Source: Sinomonas gamaensis (lineage in GTDB: Bacteria; Actinomycetota; Actinomycetes; Actinomycetales; Micrococcaceae). Taken from it: a DNA stretch of 64,000 nucleotides. Shown in pieces: positions 1-10,084 of the stretch. Numbering within the stretch: the stretch's first letter is position 1; every line of letters begins with the position of its first letter. Made by a program: the position numbers and the translations under genes. The stretch lies in NCBI RefSeq assembly GCF_005876955.1, contig NZ_SSCL01000003.1:124001-188000 (forward strand), given 5' to 3'. Below the pieces are notes generated by a model. It was not told where the DNA came from. It did not search any database and saw only the letters and a list, made by a program, of their open reading frames with translations.

Positions 1-158
1 GTGCCCTCGCGGGCCTTTCGGTATTCGGGCAACGAGCGGCCGGCCTGCCGCATGAACCACACGGGCCGGCTGCTCGGACGCCCTCCTCGATACGCGGTGA
101 TCAGTGGCGACTGCGCCGTCCGGCCGTCCTTGAGGGGGTGGTCAGGGCTGAGGGTCAT
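1..158 (-). CDS. hemE: Uroporphyrinogen decarboxylase, N-terminal fragment
   Basis: The reverse strand encodes the first 52 residues of HemE, which decarboxylates uroporphyrinogen III to coproporphyrinogen III in haem synthesis. The N-terminus shows the family signature [17 protein letters not shown], whose arginines bind substrate carboxylates. The ATG start is at 156-158. The gene continues beyond the left edge of the window, so nothing can be said of the rest. It is divergent from hemA, the usual arrangement in Arthrobacter relatives. The fragment is too short to be found by a length-based gene search, but the motif is unmistakable. Confidence 0.9.
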   Translation of the reverse strand, partial: MTLSPDHPLKDGRTAQSPLITAYRGGRPSSRPVWFMRQAGRSLPEYRKAREG

Positions 159-277
159 ACGGCGATTCTCTCAGAGGGGGCAAGAGCAGATGCTGACAGG
201 CTGTCACAGCCGTGACCGAGTCATCTCTCACGAGTGTCGTGTTCTACACCGGATCGAAAAGCTATGATGGTCGGGCT

Positions 278-1633
278 GTGGTTGTTTTCTCGATGGTGGC
301 GACTCACGCCGATCTGAACCTGGAAACCGTTGCCCTCCTGAGCAACGGTGCTGCGACCGTGGCTTCTTCCGCCTCCGAGTCCCCCGCCGTCTCGGGAGCC
401 GTGGTGCTCTCGACCTGCAACCGGTACGAGATCTACGCCGAGGCCCCTGCGCCCGAGGACCGCGAGGCTGCCCGATCGGCCCTCGTGGCGGAGATCAGCC
501 GGCGCAGTGGGCTGCCCGAGCACACGGTCTCCGACATCTTCCGCACCAAGGACGGCTCCGACGTCGCTCGGCACCTCTTCGCCGTGAGCTCGGGGCTGGA
601 TTCCGCCGTCGTCGGCGAACGCGAGATCGCCGGCCAGGTGCGCCGGGCACTCATCTCCGCCCAAGAGGAGGGAACGGCAAGCCCATCGCTCGTCCGCCTC
701 TTCCAGGCGGCCTCCCGCACAGCCAAGGACGTGGGGACGCAGACCGCGCTGGGCAGCCGGGGCCTGTCGATCGTCTCGGTGGCGCTCGATCTCGCGACCG
801 ATCTGACGGACAACCCGGATTGGTCCTCCAAGCGGGCGGTCCTCTTCGGCACCGGCGCCTATGCGGGCGCGACAATGGCGCTCCTGCGGGAACGCGGATG
901 TACCAACGTTGCGGTGTTCTCCTCTTCAGGGCGGGCCGAGGAGTTCGCCGCCGCGCGCGGCGGCGTCGCCCTTGCCCCTGAGCAGCTTCCCGGGGCGATC
1001 GCCGAAGCGGATGTCCTGATCGGCTGCAGCGGGTCCACGACGCCGATGGAGGCTGTGGAACTCGCGGCGATCCGCTCCGACTCGCCCCAGCAGCTCATCG
1101 TGATCGACCTCGCGCTCACCCACGACTTCGATCCCGCCGTCGGCTCGCTCGAGAACGTCGAGCTCGTCACGCTCGAATCCGTGCGACTCGCCGCCCCGCA
1201 GGAGCAGGCTGAGGCGCTGGCCCAGGCAAGCCGGATCGTGGACTCGGCCGCGGAGGACTTCGAAGCACAGCGCCAAGCACGCCAGGCCGACGCAGCGATC
1301 GTGGCCCTGCGCCGCCACACAATGGCGGTCTTGGACTCGGAGATTGAGAAAGTCCGGGCGCGCCACGGCTGCACGGCCGCCGCCGAGGAGGTGGAGTTCG
1401 CCATGCGCCGCATGGTCAAGCAGCTCCTCCACACCCCCACCGTCCGGGCCCGCGAACTGGCCGCGCAGGGGCGTGAGGCCGAGTACCTCGCCGCGCTCGA
1501 CGCCCTCTACGGAATCAGCGTCGAATTGCCCTCCGTCGTCGCGGAGACCCTCGGCGAGGAGCCCGCTCAGGAGACCGCGGACGGCTCGCAGAGCGGTGAG
1601 GACTGCCCCGTGGACCACTCCCGCGCCGGCTGA
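278..1633 (+). CDS. hemA: Glutamyl-tRNA reductase
   Basis: HemA reduces glutamyl-tRNA(Glu) to glutamate-1-semialdehyde, the first committed step of C5-pathway haem synthesis in the cytosol. The predicted protein has 451 residues. The catalytic cysteine lies in STCNRYE (Cys47), followed by the GERE-I-GQVR substrate-binding stretch, an NADPH-binding Rossmann domain ([11 protein letters not shown]) and a helical dimerisation tail. I chose the GTG at 278 because the protein then begins [16 protein letters not shown], as is usual in the family; an in-frame ATG at 212 would add 22 unrelated residues. It is divergent from hemE with about 120 bases between them. The acidic tail after about residue 425 is not conserved. 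Confidence 0.95.
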   Translation: MVVFSMVATHADLNLETVALLSNGAATVASSASESPAVSGAVVLSTCNRYEIYAEAPAPEDREAARSALVAEISRRSGLPEHTVSDIFRTKDGSDVARHLFAVSSGLDSAVVGEREIAGQVRRALISAQEEGTASPSLVRLFQAASRTAKDVGTQTALGSRGLSIVSVALDLATDLTDNPDWSSKRAVLFGTGAYAGATMALLRERGCTNVAVFSSSGRAEEFAAARGGVALAPEQLPGAIAEADVLIGCSGSTTPMEAVELAAIRSDSPQQLIVIDLALTHDFDPAVGSLENVELVTLESVRLAAPQEQAEALAQASRIVDSAAEDFEAQRQARQADAAIVALRRHTMAVLDSEIEKVRARHGCTAAAEEVEFAMRRMVKQLLHTPTVRARELAAQGREAEYLAALDALYGISVELPSVVAETLGEEPAQETADGSQSGEDCPVDHSRAG

Positions 1634-1640
1634 CGACTTC

Positions 1641-2828
1641 TCAGTAGGTCGGCTTCTCCGGCTCCACATCGCGGACCCACGCCAAGACACCGCCCTCAAG
1701 ATGGCTCACGGCGGTGAAGCCCGCCTGCTCAGCCGCCGCGAGCACGTTGGCGGACCGCACACCCGACTTGCAGTGGAAGACGATGTCCCTGTCTCGGGGC
1801 AGCTCAGACCAGGCCTCGCCCGAGAGGAGTCGGCCCTGCGGGATGAGCCGGGAGCCGGGAATGCTCACCATCGCGTGCTCCCCGGCCTCGCGCACGTCGA
1901 CGAGTTCGAACTCCGTCTCCCCCGCCTCACGGGCGGCAAGGAGGTCCGCCAGCTCGCGCGCGGTGACGGTGCGGCCCGAGGGAGCCGCTTCGACGGGAGC
2001 GATCCCGCAGAAGGCCTCGTAGTCGACGAGCTCGGTGATCGGCACTGCTTCGGGGTCCTTGGACACCTTGAGCTCGCGCCACGTCGCGCGCAGCGCGTCG
2101 TACAGCTGTACCCGTCCGAGGAGCGTTCTCCCGACCCCGGTGATGAGCTTGACGGCCTCGGTGACCATGGACGCGCCGATGGCGGCGCACAGCATTCCGT
2201 AGACGCCGCCCTCCCCGCAGGAAGGAACCGAACCCGCGGGAGGCGCCTCGGGGTACAGGTCGCGATAGGTCGGCCCGTACTTCTCCCAGAACACGCTGAC
2301 CTGGCCGTCGAAGCGGTAAATCGATCCCCAGACGTACGGCTTGCCGAGGATCGCTGCGGCGTCGTTGACCAGGTACCGGGTGGCGAAGTTGTCGGTGCCG
2401 TCCAGGATCAGGTCATAGCCTGCGAAGATCTCGAGAGCGTTCGAGGAGTCGAGGTGTACCTCGTGGAGCCGAACCTCGACGAGGGGATTGAGCTCGCGGA
2501 CCGCGTCCCGCGCCGATTGCGCCTTCGGCCGGCCGACGTCGCTCACGCGGTGGATGACCTGCCGCTGGAGATTGCTGAGCTCGACGGCGTCATCGTCTAC
2601 GACTCCGAGCGTTCCCACGCCCGCGGCGGCAAGGTAGAGGAGCGCCGGGGAACCGAGTCCGCCGGCACCGATGACGAGCACCCTCGCGTTCTTGAGCCGC
2701 CGCTGTCCGAGGTCTCCGATCTCGGGGATGATGACGTGCCTCGAGTACCGCTGCACCTCCTCCGGGGTCAGCGGGCCGCCCGGCTCGACGAGCGGTGGAA
2801 GCTGGACGGAATCCTGCGTAGACGACAT
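1641..2828 (-). CDS. moeZ: MoeB/ThiF-type adenylyltransferase with rhodanese domain (MoeZ-like)
   Basis: This 395-residue protein is an E1-like enzyme that adenylates the C-terminal glycine of a ubiquitin-like sulfur carrier (MoaD, ThiS or CysO) and then transfers sulfur to it. The N-terminal two thirds is the ThiF/MoeB domain, with ATP-binding GAGGLGS near residue 55, the LSNLQRQ arginine-finger stretch and the DGTDNF motif. The C-terminal 110 residues are a rhodanese domain with an active-site cysteine in FHCKSGVRS. The fusion is the actinobacterial MoeZ architecture. It lies convergent to hemA with 7 bases between the stops. Which carrier it serves is inference; the nearby thiS and the absence of another thiF in this window make thiamine synthesis plausible. 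Confidence 0.88.
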   Translation of the reverse strand: MSSTQDSVQLPPLVEPGGPLTPEEVQRYSRHVIIPEIGDLGQRRLKNARVLVIGAGGLGSPALLYLAAAGVGTLGVVDDDAVELSNLQRQVIHRVSDVGRPKAQSARDAVRELNPLVEVRLHEVHLDSSNALEIFAGYDLILDGTDNFATRYLVNDAAAILGKPYVWGSIYRFDGQVSVFWEKYGPTYRDLYPEAPPAGSVPSCGEGGVYGMLCAAIGASMVTEAVKLITGVGRTLLGRVQLYDALRATWRELKVSKDPEAVPITELVDYEAFCGIAPVEAAPSGRTVTARELADLLAAREAGETEFELVDVREAGEHAMVSIPGSRLIPQGRLLSGEAWSELPRDRDIVFHCKSGVRSANVLAAAEQAGFTAVSHLEGGVLAWVRDVEPEKPTY

Positions 2829-2945
2829 GAAACCAGCCTATGCCGCGCGCCGTGCTTCTGCGTCGGCCACGTGACCCACGGGTAGAGTAAGACTGTGGCT
2901 TGGCCTGCGAGCCGAACCTGTGTGCCCATGGAGAAAGGTGGGGCA

Positions 2946-3569
2946 GTGAGCACCGAACCCCGCGCGGCGTCTGTACGCTCGCCGCGCCTTCCACGGGACG
3001 AGCGTCGCGCGCAGCTGCTGAGCGCAGCACTCGAGGTCTTCGCCGCGAACGGCTACCACGGGGCTGCGATGGACGATATCGCGGAGACGGCCCAGGTCTC
3101 GAAGCCCGTGCTGTACCAGCACTTCCCCTCGAAGCGGGAGCTGTACCTGGCCCTCCTCGACAGCCATCTGGCAACTCTCGAGGAGCTCATGAAGACGGCC
3201 CTTGGGTCCACGAGCGACAACCGGGAGCGCGTGCGCGCCGTGATGCGCGCCTACTACGAGTTCATCGCGAAGGATGACAAGGCGCACCGGCTCGTCTTCG
3301 AATCGGACCTCGTGAACGACCCGGATGTGGCCTCTCGGCTCGAGAACTTCAACCGGGGGTTCGCCGAGGCCATCGCCCGCGTCATCGCGGCTGACACCAA
3401 GCTGCCCATGGTCGAGGCCCAGCTCCTCGGCCGCTCGTTGGCCGGCATGGCGCAGGTGAGCGCCCGGTACTGGCTCGAGACCTCGGGGGACCTGCCGATC
3501 GACGTGGCGAGCGATCTCGTCTCGCGTTTGGCTTGGCGCGGAATCTCCCGATTCCCCAAAGAGGCCTAA
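2946..3569 (+). CDS. TetR/AcrR family transcriptional regulator
   Basis: A 207-residue DNA-binding repressor. The N-terminal helix-turn-helix spans about residues 15-60 (ALEVFAANGYHGAAMDDIAETAQVSKPVLYQHFPSKRELYLALL), the standard TetR signature, followed by an all-helical ligand domain. I chose the GTG at 2946 because it sits just after the ribosome-binding sequence GAAAGGTGGGG. Further upstream starts would add residues outside the HTH. The DUF3107 gene begins 67 bases downstream, and this TetR-DUF3107 pairing is common in actinobacteria. The ligand and targets are unknown. Confidence 0.85.
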   Translation: MSTEPRAASVRSPRLPRDERRAQLLSAALEVFAANGYHGAAMDDIAETAQVSKPVLYQHFPSKRELYLALLDSHLATLEELMKTALGSTSDNRERVRAVMRAYYEFIAKDDKAHRLVFESDLVNDPDVASRLENFNRGFAEAIARVIAADTKLPMVEAQLLGRSLAGMAQVSARYWLETSGDLPIDVASDLVSRLAWRGISRFPKEA

Positions 3570-3636
3570 GGTACGTTTGGGGCAGGCGCGCCGCGAAGGC
3601 GCGCTGCATTCTTCTGACCCAGCAAGGGAGATCCAG

Positions 3637-3861
3637 GTGGAAATCAAGATCGGCATCCAGAACGTCGGCCGCGAGATCGTGCTCGAGTCCTCGCAGGACG
3701 CCGACGCGGTAGCACAGCTCGTCGCCGAGGCCATCGCGGGCCAGAAGGAGCTGCGCCTCCAGGACGAGAAGGGCCGTCAGGTGATTGTCCCGGCCGGGGT
3801 CATCGGCTACGTCGAGCTCGGAGCCCAGGAGCAGCGCCGCGTGGGCTTCGGCGCTCTCTGA
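3637..3861 (+). CDS. DUF3107 small protein
   Basis: A 74-residue cytosolic protein beginning MEIKIGIQNVGREIVLES, characteristic of DUF3107, which is found throughout actinobacteria as a short alpha/beta protein next to a TetR gene. The GTG start at 3637 follows the ribosome-binding site AAGGGAG; an earlier in-frame start at 3577 would add 20 residues not seen in the family. No enzymatic motif is visible and the function is unknown. It is probably cotranscribed with the upstream regulator and the membrane protein that follows after 13 bases. Confidence 0.85.
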   Translation: MEIKIGIQNVGREIVLESSQDADAVAQLVAEAIAGQKELRLQDEKGRQVIVPAGVIGYVELGAQEQRRVGFGAL

Positions 3862-3874
3862 TCCGGAGGCGCGG

Positions 3875-4186
3875 GTGGAGACCGTCTGGTCCCTCGTCAT
3901 CGACGTGATTGTCACTGGCGGCGCCGGGTTTGCGCTATGGGCGGCCGACCGCCGCCACGGCAAGTACGGCATCATGCTTCCGGTTGCGCTGGGCGTCGTG
4001 ATCGCGTGCTTGGCCTGGATCGTCGCCGTCGCGTCGGGCACGGGCTATCTCACAGGGCTCATCTGGGTGCCCTGGATCGTCCCGATGGTTCTCGGCGTGG
4101 CCGTGTCCGTCGCGGTCACCAAGCTCGTGGAGCGACGGCGCGAGAAGCGCGACGTCGCGGACCTCACGCGCGTGCTGCGAGGCTGA
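3875..4186 (+). CDS. Small membrane protein of unknown function
   Basis: A 103-residue protein with a hydrophobic N-terminal segment, a second segment (about residues 32-52) and a third (about 60-82), and a basic C-terminal tail (VERRREKRDVADLTRVLRG). It is therefore probably an inner-membrane protein with three helices. The GTG at 3875 is preceded by the ribosome-binding sequence GGAGGCGC. It follows DUF3107 by 13 bases and ends just before a long hairpin at 4192, so it is the last gene of this unit. I do not recognise a named family. Confidence 0.65.
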   Translation: METVWSLVIDVIVTGGAGFALWAADRRHGKYGIMLPVALGVVIACLAWIVAVASGTGYLTGLIWVPWIVPMVLGVAVSVAVTKLVERRREKRDVADLTRVLRG

Positions 4187-4191
4187 ATCCA

Positions 4192-4243
4192 GTTGCGCCG
4201 TCACCTCCGCAGGGTCATGACCCCGCGGAGGTGACGGCGCAAC
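4192..4243. terminator. Long palindrome between convergent genes, copy 1
   Basis: A 19-bp stem (GTTGCGCCGTCACCTCCGC with its exact complement) encloses a further 12-bp palindrome GGGTCATGACCC, separated by an A/C mismatch. It lies 5 bases after the stop of the upstream plus-strand gene and 6 bases before the end of thiG, so it probably ends transcription from both sides. A second copy with one compensated base pair lies at 38997-39046. Confidence 0.75.
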
Positions 4244-4249
4244 GTGTTT

Positions 4250-5317
<1,068 letters not shown>

Positions 5318-5321
<4 letters not shown>

Positions 5322-6520
5322 GAGGACCTTCCATGGAGAGGGTGGCTGATGGGCCGACCGTTGCCGAGCCCGGCGAATCGGTCGGGGCGGAACGGCTTCC
5401 ACGCGCCACCGTTCCCGCCTTCGAGGACCTCGCGGCACACGCGGGCGGCCGCAGGAGTCAGCAGTACGCCATGCCGGAAGAATCCGGTGGCGACAATCAG
5501 CCCCTCCACGTCGCCGCCTTCAGGCGCGGAGACACGACCCAGAAGCGGTGCGTTGTCGGGTGTGCCAGGCCGGGCCCGCGCGACGGTCTCGTACAGTTCG
5601 AGTTCCGCAACCGCTGGGACGAGCGCCTGTGCATCTCTCAGGAGCTCGTAGACCCCGCCGGCCGAAACGGCATCGGACCCGTCCTCGCGCTGCGTTGCCC
5701 CGATCACCACGGTCCCGTCCTCCCGGGGCACGAGATAGACGGGGCGGCCGCGGACGAGGCCGCGCACGGTGGCCGTGACGAGCGGGCGGAGGCGCTGCGG
5801 AATGCGCAGCCGGAGGATATCGCCATAGACCGGGCGGAGCGGGAGCTGGACGGGCAGGCCGGCGAGGTCGCGGGCACCGAGCCCGTTCGCCACGATGGTC
5901 TCCTGCGCGAGCAGCTCGCTCCCGTCGTCAAGGCGGACGCCGGCGACCCGCGCGCCGTCCCACAGAAGCGACTCGGCGCGCCGTCGAACGAGGCGTTCGG
6001 ATCCGAGGCGCGCGAGAAGGGCCGCGATGAGCCTGCGCGGATCGACCTGGTGGTCCGCCGCGATCTCGAACGCTCCGGCGATTCCTGGCGAGAGCATCGG
6101 CTCCCGAGCGCGCGCCTCACGCACAGTCAGGGAGGTCACCTCAAGACCGTGGGCCTCCTGCACCGCGCGGAGATCGGCGAGCGCCTGACGGTCCGCGCCG
6201 TCGCCGGCAATGCAGAGAGTGGGGGTTCGGAGATAGCCCGCCTCGGCAGCGAGCGGCTGGGCGAACGCAGGCCAGAGCGTCGCCGATTCGAGCATGAGAC
6301 CGAGCAGCGCCTCTTCCTGATAGTGGTACTCGCTGACCGCGGCGAGCATGCCCGCCGCGGCGAAGCTCGCACCCGTGCCGGGAGCAGGGTCGATGACGAC
6401 GACGTGGCGCCCCGCGCGCGCCGCCTCCCAGGCGATGCCGAGCCCCACCACCCCGCCGCCCACGACGGCGACGTCGGCCCCGGAGCCGGGCAGTGGCGCC
6501 CTGGGGCTGTATTCGTCCAC
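5318..6520 (-). CDS. thiO: Glycine oxidase ThiO
   Basis: ThiO oxidises glycine to iminoacetate (dehydroglycine), the nitrogen source for the thiazole ring. The 400-residue flavoprotein opens with a dinucleotide fold (VAVVGGGVVGLGIAWEAA), has the FAD stretch GTGASFAAAGMLA, and ends with a DAO signature (ATGFFRHGVLLTPAAA). The GTG at 6520 is preceded by AAGGACGAG; upstream sequence is the riboswitch, so longer readings are not protein. First gene of the thiO-thiS-thiG operon, with its stop overlapping the thiS start. Confidence 0.92.
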
Positions 6521-6532
6521 GAAATTCTCGTC

Positions 6533-6640
6533 CTTCCCTACGCCGGTACGACCCGGATCAGGTTCACACGGTCGGCTCTCGGCCCTCTCAGCCCGGCTCG
6601 TCAGCCACCTCGGTGCGGCTGTCATACGCGGGCTCCCGCA
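6533..6640 (-). promoter_or_regulatory. TPP riboswitch (THI element)
   Basis: Read on the minus strand, the region shows the conserved parts of the thiamine pyrophosphate riboswitch: a GGCTGAGAGGG pyrimidine-sensor stretch, then GTGTGAACCTGATCCGGG, and TACCGGCGTAGGGAAGGA at the end. It lies directly upstream of thiO, and the closing TAGGGAAGGA runs into the thiO ribosome-binding site, which suggests control of translation initiation when TPP is bound. The boundaries are approximate because the outer P1 stem is weakly defined. Confidence 0.92.
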
Positions 6641-6664
6641 GTTCGCGAGCACTAGTCTAGTTCC

Positions 6665-7336
6665 ATGCTCCTGACCGATGCCCAGCTCTACGTGTGCACC
6701 GACGCCCGGCGCGACCGCGGCGACTTCGCGTCCTTTGTGGACGCCGCGTTCACGGGAGGCGTCGACATCATCCAGCTCCGCGACAAGCACCTCGAAGCGG
6801 CGGAGGAGCTCGAGCTCCTCGAGGTCCTCAAGACTGCGGCAGAGCGTCACGGGAAGCTGTGGGCAGTCAACGATCGTGCGGACATCGCGCTCCTCTCCGG
6901 CGCGCCGGTGTTCCACGTCGGGCAGCGCGACCTCCCGCTCCAAGCGGCTCGCCGCGTGCTGGGGGACGCCCCCGCCGTCGGCCTCTCGACCCACTCCGCC
7001 GAACAGGTCGAGGCGGCTCTCGCGTCCTCGGCGACGCTCGACTACTTCTGCACCGGCCCTCTGTGGGCCACGCCGACGAAGCCCGGCCGAGCCGCCGTCG
7101 GCCTCGGCCTCGTCGAATACGCCGCACGCCGGACCCGCGAGGCCGCAGCCGCCAACAGGACGACGCTCCCCTGGTTCGCTATCGGCGGGATCGACCACGG
7201 CAATATCGCCCAGGTCATCGAAGCCGGGGCGAGCCGCGTCGTCGTCGTCCGCGCCGTCACGGACGCCGATGACCCGGCCGATGCCGCGTCGCGGCTCCGC
7301 GCAGAGCTTCCTGCCCTCGCCTCCGTGCGCGCATGA
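6665..7336 (+). CDS. thiE: Thiamine-phosphate synthase
   Basis: ThiE couples the pyrimidine pyrophosphate and thiazole phosphate to give thiamine phosphate. The 223-residue TIM barrel shows IIQLRDKHL (diphosphate and Mg binding), [15 protein letters not shown], the HVGQRDLP stretch, GLSTHS, the TPTKPGR loop and FAIGGID near the end. It is divergent from thiO and is probably not controlled by the riboswitch, which lies on the other strand. No clear ribosome-binding site precedes the ATG, and a possible -10 box (TAGTCT) ends about 7 bases before it, so the message may be leaderless. The stop overlaps the pheA start. Confidence 0.93.
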   Translation: MLLTDAQLYVCTDARRDRGDFASFVDAAFTGGVDIIQLRDKHLEAAEELELLEVLKTAAERHGKLWAVNDRADIALLSGAPVFHVGQRDLPLQAARRVLGDAPAVGLSTHSAEQVEAALASSATLDYFCTGPLWATPTKPGRAAVGLGLVEYAARRTREAAAANRTTLPWFAIGGIDHGNIAQVIEAGASRVVVVRAVTDADDPADAASRLRAELPALASVRA

Positions 7337-8178
7337 CGGTCGTCGCCTATCAGGGGGAACCGGGCGCCAATTCCCACATGGCTGCCCTCGAGGCCTTCCC
7401 CGGCGCTGACGCGCTGCCGTGTGCGACCTTCGAGGACGCGTTTGCCGCCGTGGACGGCGGCGAAGCCCAGCTGGCCATGATCCCGATCGACAATACGGTC
7501 GCCGGCCGCGTCGCCGACATCCATCTGCTCCTGCCCACCACGAACCTGCAGATCATCGGGGAGCATTTCCTGCGGATCCGATTCAGCCTCATGGGCGTGC
7601 CCGGAGCCACGCTCGACGGAGCGCGCGAAGTCCACAGCCACGTCCATGCCCTCGCGCAGTGCCGGGGCTTCATTCGGGCGCACGGGCTCACACCAGTGGT
7701 CGCGGGCGACACAGCAGGATCCGCGCGGGAAGTCGCGGAATGGGCTGACCCCGCCAAGCTCTCGATCGCCCCGCCGCTCGCGGCGGAGCGCTACGGCTTG
7801 GAGATCCTCGCCTCCGACATCGAGGACCACCAGCACAACACCACGCGCTTCGTGATCCTCGCTCCCCCGCGCGACTTTCCGGCCGCCGGCGGAGAGCCGT
7901 TTGTGACGAGCTTCGTGTTCCGCGTACGGAACATCCCCGCCGCGCTCTACAAGGCCCTCGGAGGCTTCGCGACGAACGGCGTGAACATGACCCGGCTCGA
8001 GAGCTACATGGTGGACGGGAAGTTCGCGGCGACGATGTTCATGGTGGACGTCGAGGGCCACCCGGACGAGCCCCCTCTCGCCCGAGCGCTCGAGGAGCTC
8101 GCGTTCTTCTCGACGGAGCTCCGGATCCTCGGCGTGTTCCCCGCCCACCCCCGCCGCTTCGGACAGGACGCCCCCTAG
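7333..8178 (+). CDS. pheA: Prephenate dehydratase
   Basis: PheA converts prephenate to phenylpyruvate in phenylalanine synthesis. The 281-residue protein has the two-lobed PDT domain starting with [15 protein letters not shown], the catalytic NTTRF motif (about residues 169-173) and a C-terminal ACT domain ([33 protein letters not shown]) that binds phenylalanine for feedback inhibition. The ATG at 7333 overlaps the thiE stop by 4 bases. It lacks a chorismate mutase domain, as is usual in actinobacteria. Confidence 0.93.
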   Translation: MTVVAYQGEPGANSHMAALEAFPGADALPCATFEDAFAAVDGGEAQLAMIPIDNTVAGRVADIHLLLPTTNLQIIGEHFLRIRFSLMGVPGATLDGAREVHSHVHALAQCRGFIRAHGLTPVVAGDTAGSAREVAEWADPAKLSIAPPLAAERYGLEILASDIEDHQHNTTRFVILAPPRDFPAAGGEPFVTSFVFRVRNIPAALYKALGGFATNGVNMTRLESYMVDGKFAATMFMVDVEGHPDEPPLARALEELAFFSTELRILGVFPAHPRRFGQDAP

Positions 8179-8219
8179 CCTGCTGTCCGTCGGAGCCGCG
8201 CGGGTCTAGGCTGGCGCTC

Positions 8220-9773
8220 GTGGGCCATGCACACCTCACCCCGAAGGCGCGCTCTGCCGCGACTCCGGGCGGGCGGGCCGGGAGCGCGGCGCTCGCGGCG
8301 GCGTTCACGGCCCTTCGGGAGGAGTTCCAGCTCGCGACGGAATATCCGGCGCCTGCCCTCGCGGACGCCGCCGCGGCGATCGCTGCGCTCGAGCTCCCGT
8401 CGGCGGATCAGACGCACATCGAATTCGTGACGATCGACCCGCCCGAGTCCACCGATCTGGATCAAGCCCTCCACCTCGAGCGCAAGGGCAGCGGCTACAG
8501 GGTCCGCTACGCCATCGCCGACGTTCCCTCGTTCGTTCGGCCGCACGGGGAGCTCGACGCTGAGACGCGCCGCCGCGGCCAGACGATCTACGCGCCAGAC
8601 GTGAAGGTGCCCCTGCATCCGCGGGACATTTCGGACGACGCCGGGAGCCTCCTCGCGGGCTCGGTCCGGGGTGCGTTCGTCTGGGACTTCACGCTCGACG
8701 AGGACGGGGAAGTCTCCAGCGTCGGGCTTGAGCGCGCGCGCATCCTCAGCCGGGCGAAGCTCGCCTATGCGGAGGTCCAGGAGCAGATCGACTCCGGGAA
8801 CGCCGTCGAATCCCTCATGCTCCTGAAGGAGGTGGGCCTCAAGCGGGTCGCCCTCGAACGGCAGCGGGGCGGGGCGAGCCTCAACCTGCCGGACCAGGAG
8901 ATCGTGGCGACCGACGACGGCAGGTATCGGATCGAGATCGCCGCCGAGCGTCCCGTCGAGGACTGGAACGCCCAGATCTCGCTCATGACCGGCATGGCGG
9001 CCGCGAAGCTCATGATGGCCGGGCGCATTGGGATCCTCCGGACCATGCCGTCGCCCGACGAGAAGTCGCTCCGCCACTTCCGTCGCCAGACTCAAGCCCT
9101 GGGCCGGCCGTGGGACGACTCGATGCCGTACGGCGAGTACCTCCGGAGCCTCGACGCCTCGGAGCCGCGACAGCTCGCCATCCTCCACGCGGCCGCCGCC
9201 CTGTTCCGCGGCGCGACATACACGCCTTTCGACGGAGAAGTCCCCGACAATCCGATCCAGGCCGCCATCGCTGCGCCCTATGCTCACACCACCGCGCCCC
9301 TGCGTCGGCTCGTTGACCGCTTCGTCCTCGTGATCTGCGAGGCCCTTGCGAACGACGGCGATGTGCCCGACTGGCTGAGGGCGGCCTTGCCGGAGCTCCC
9401 CGTGCTCATGGCGGCCTCGGACCGCATTGCCGGGCAAGTCCAACGGGCCTCGCTGGACCTGGTCGAGGCGGCGCTGCTCGTGCACAGCGTGGGCCAGGAA
9501 TTCGACGCGGTGGTCGTCTCGGGTTCGAACCCGGCTGCGAGCAACGGCGCGGGCAGCGGCGCGAACGGGCGGCCCTTCCAGCCCCTCGACCGGATTGCGA
9601 GCTCGCAGAATGGTTCTCCGCCGGGCACGGCTCGGCCCTTCGGGACCGTCCAGCTCGCCGACCCTCCCGTCACCGCCCGGTGCGAAGGCGAGATGGAGTC
9701 GGGCACCACGATTCGCGTGCGGCTCGTCGAGGCGGACATCCACAAGAGAACGGTCCTGTTCGAGCGCATCTAG
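8220..9773 (+). CDS. RNB-domain ribonuclease (RNase II/R family)
   Basis: A 517-residue predicted 3'-to-5' exoribonuclease. The RNB catalytic motif is present near residue 78 (DPPESTDLDQAL, metal-binding aspartates), followed by YAIADVPSFV, and further conserved segments PLHPRDIS and YAHTTAPLRRLVDRF. There is no clear N-terminal cold-shock pair, and the C-terminal region is interrupted by a low-complexity stretch rich in Gly, Asn, Ser and Pro (about residues 430-480). The GTG at 8220 is the first start in frame with the conserved part and its ribosome-binding site is weak. Such short RNB proteins are common in Micrococcaceae, but the RNA substrate is not known. Confidence 0.85.
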   Translation: MGHAHLTPKARSAATPGGRAGSAALAAAFTALREEFQLATEYPAPALADAAAAIAALELPSADQTHIEFVTIDPPESTDLDQALHLERKGSGYRVRYAIADVPSFVRPHGELDAETRRRGQTIYAPDVKVPLHPRDISDDAGSLLAGSVRGAFVWDFTLDEDGEVSSVGLERARILSRAKLAYAEVQEQIDSGNAVESLMLLKEVGLKRVALERQRGGASLNLPDQEIVATDDGRYRIEIAAERPVEDWNAQISLMTGMAAAKLMMAGRIGILRTMPSPDEKSLRHFRRQTQALGRPWDDSMPYGEYLRSLDASEPRQLAILHAAAALFRGATYTPFDGEVPDNPIQAAIAAPYAHTTAPLRRLVDRFVLVICEALANDGDVPDWLRAALPELPVLMAASDRIAGQVQRASLDLVEAALLVHSVGQEFDAVVVSGSNPAASNGAGSGANGRPFQPLDRIASSQNGSPPGTARPFGTVQLADPPVTARCEGEMESGTTIRVRLVEADIHKRTVLFERI

Positions 9774-10084
9774 CCGTGGGATCCGGCGAAAACGTGCCCG
9801 GCCGCTGTGTGTCGCAGGCCACGATTCCCGGAATTCCGGGCCTTCACGGTATCCTTGAGAGGTTATTGGATGCCCGGTCGTATTTTTGCGATCTGTTCTT
9901 GCTCTGCTGGCCCTTGGTGCTGGCGCCCTGATAGCCCGCGATCGGCTTCCGCTGGATGGCCGCCGTGCGCGGCTGCTCCGAACGTCTCCGGTGACCGCGA
10001 GGGCGATGATCTCTATCGTGCCGCTCGCCCCCGACGTTTGTTGAGCGGCCCGCCCGGGCCCAATTGGAGAGGGATCCGACCCCT
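9774..10084 (+). promoter_or_regulatory. 311-base leader region of the DEAD-box helicase gene
   Basis: No plausible gene was found here on either strand. The stretch is somewhat richer in A and T than its surroundings around 9840-9905, which could hold the promoter of the helicase gene. If so, the transcript would have a leader of roughly 200 bases. No known riboswitch consensus was recognised. The only firm element is the ribosome-binding site GGAGAGGG at 10066-10073. Confidence 0.35.

Noticed and set aside
1-267. Plus-strand open frame of 88 codons at the left edge
   Set aside because: It is antisense to the start of hemE, which has an unmistakable family motif on the minus strand.
1344-2885. 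Long plus-strand open frame of 513 codons across the MoeZ-like gene
   Set aside because: It is antisense to a gene with clear ThiF and rhodanese motifs. Long open antisense frames are expected in high-GC DNA.
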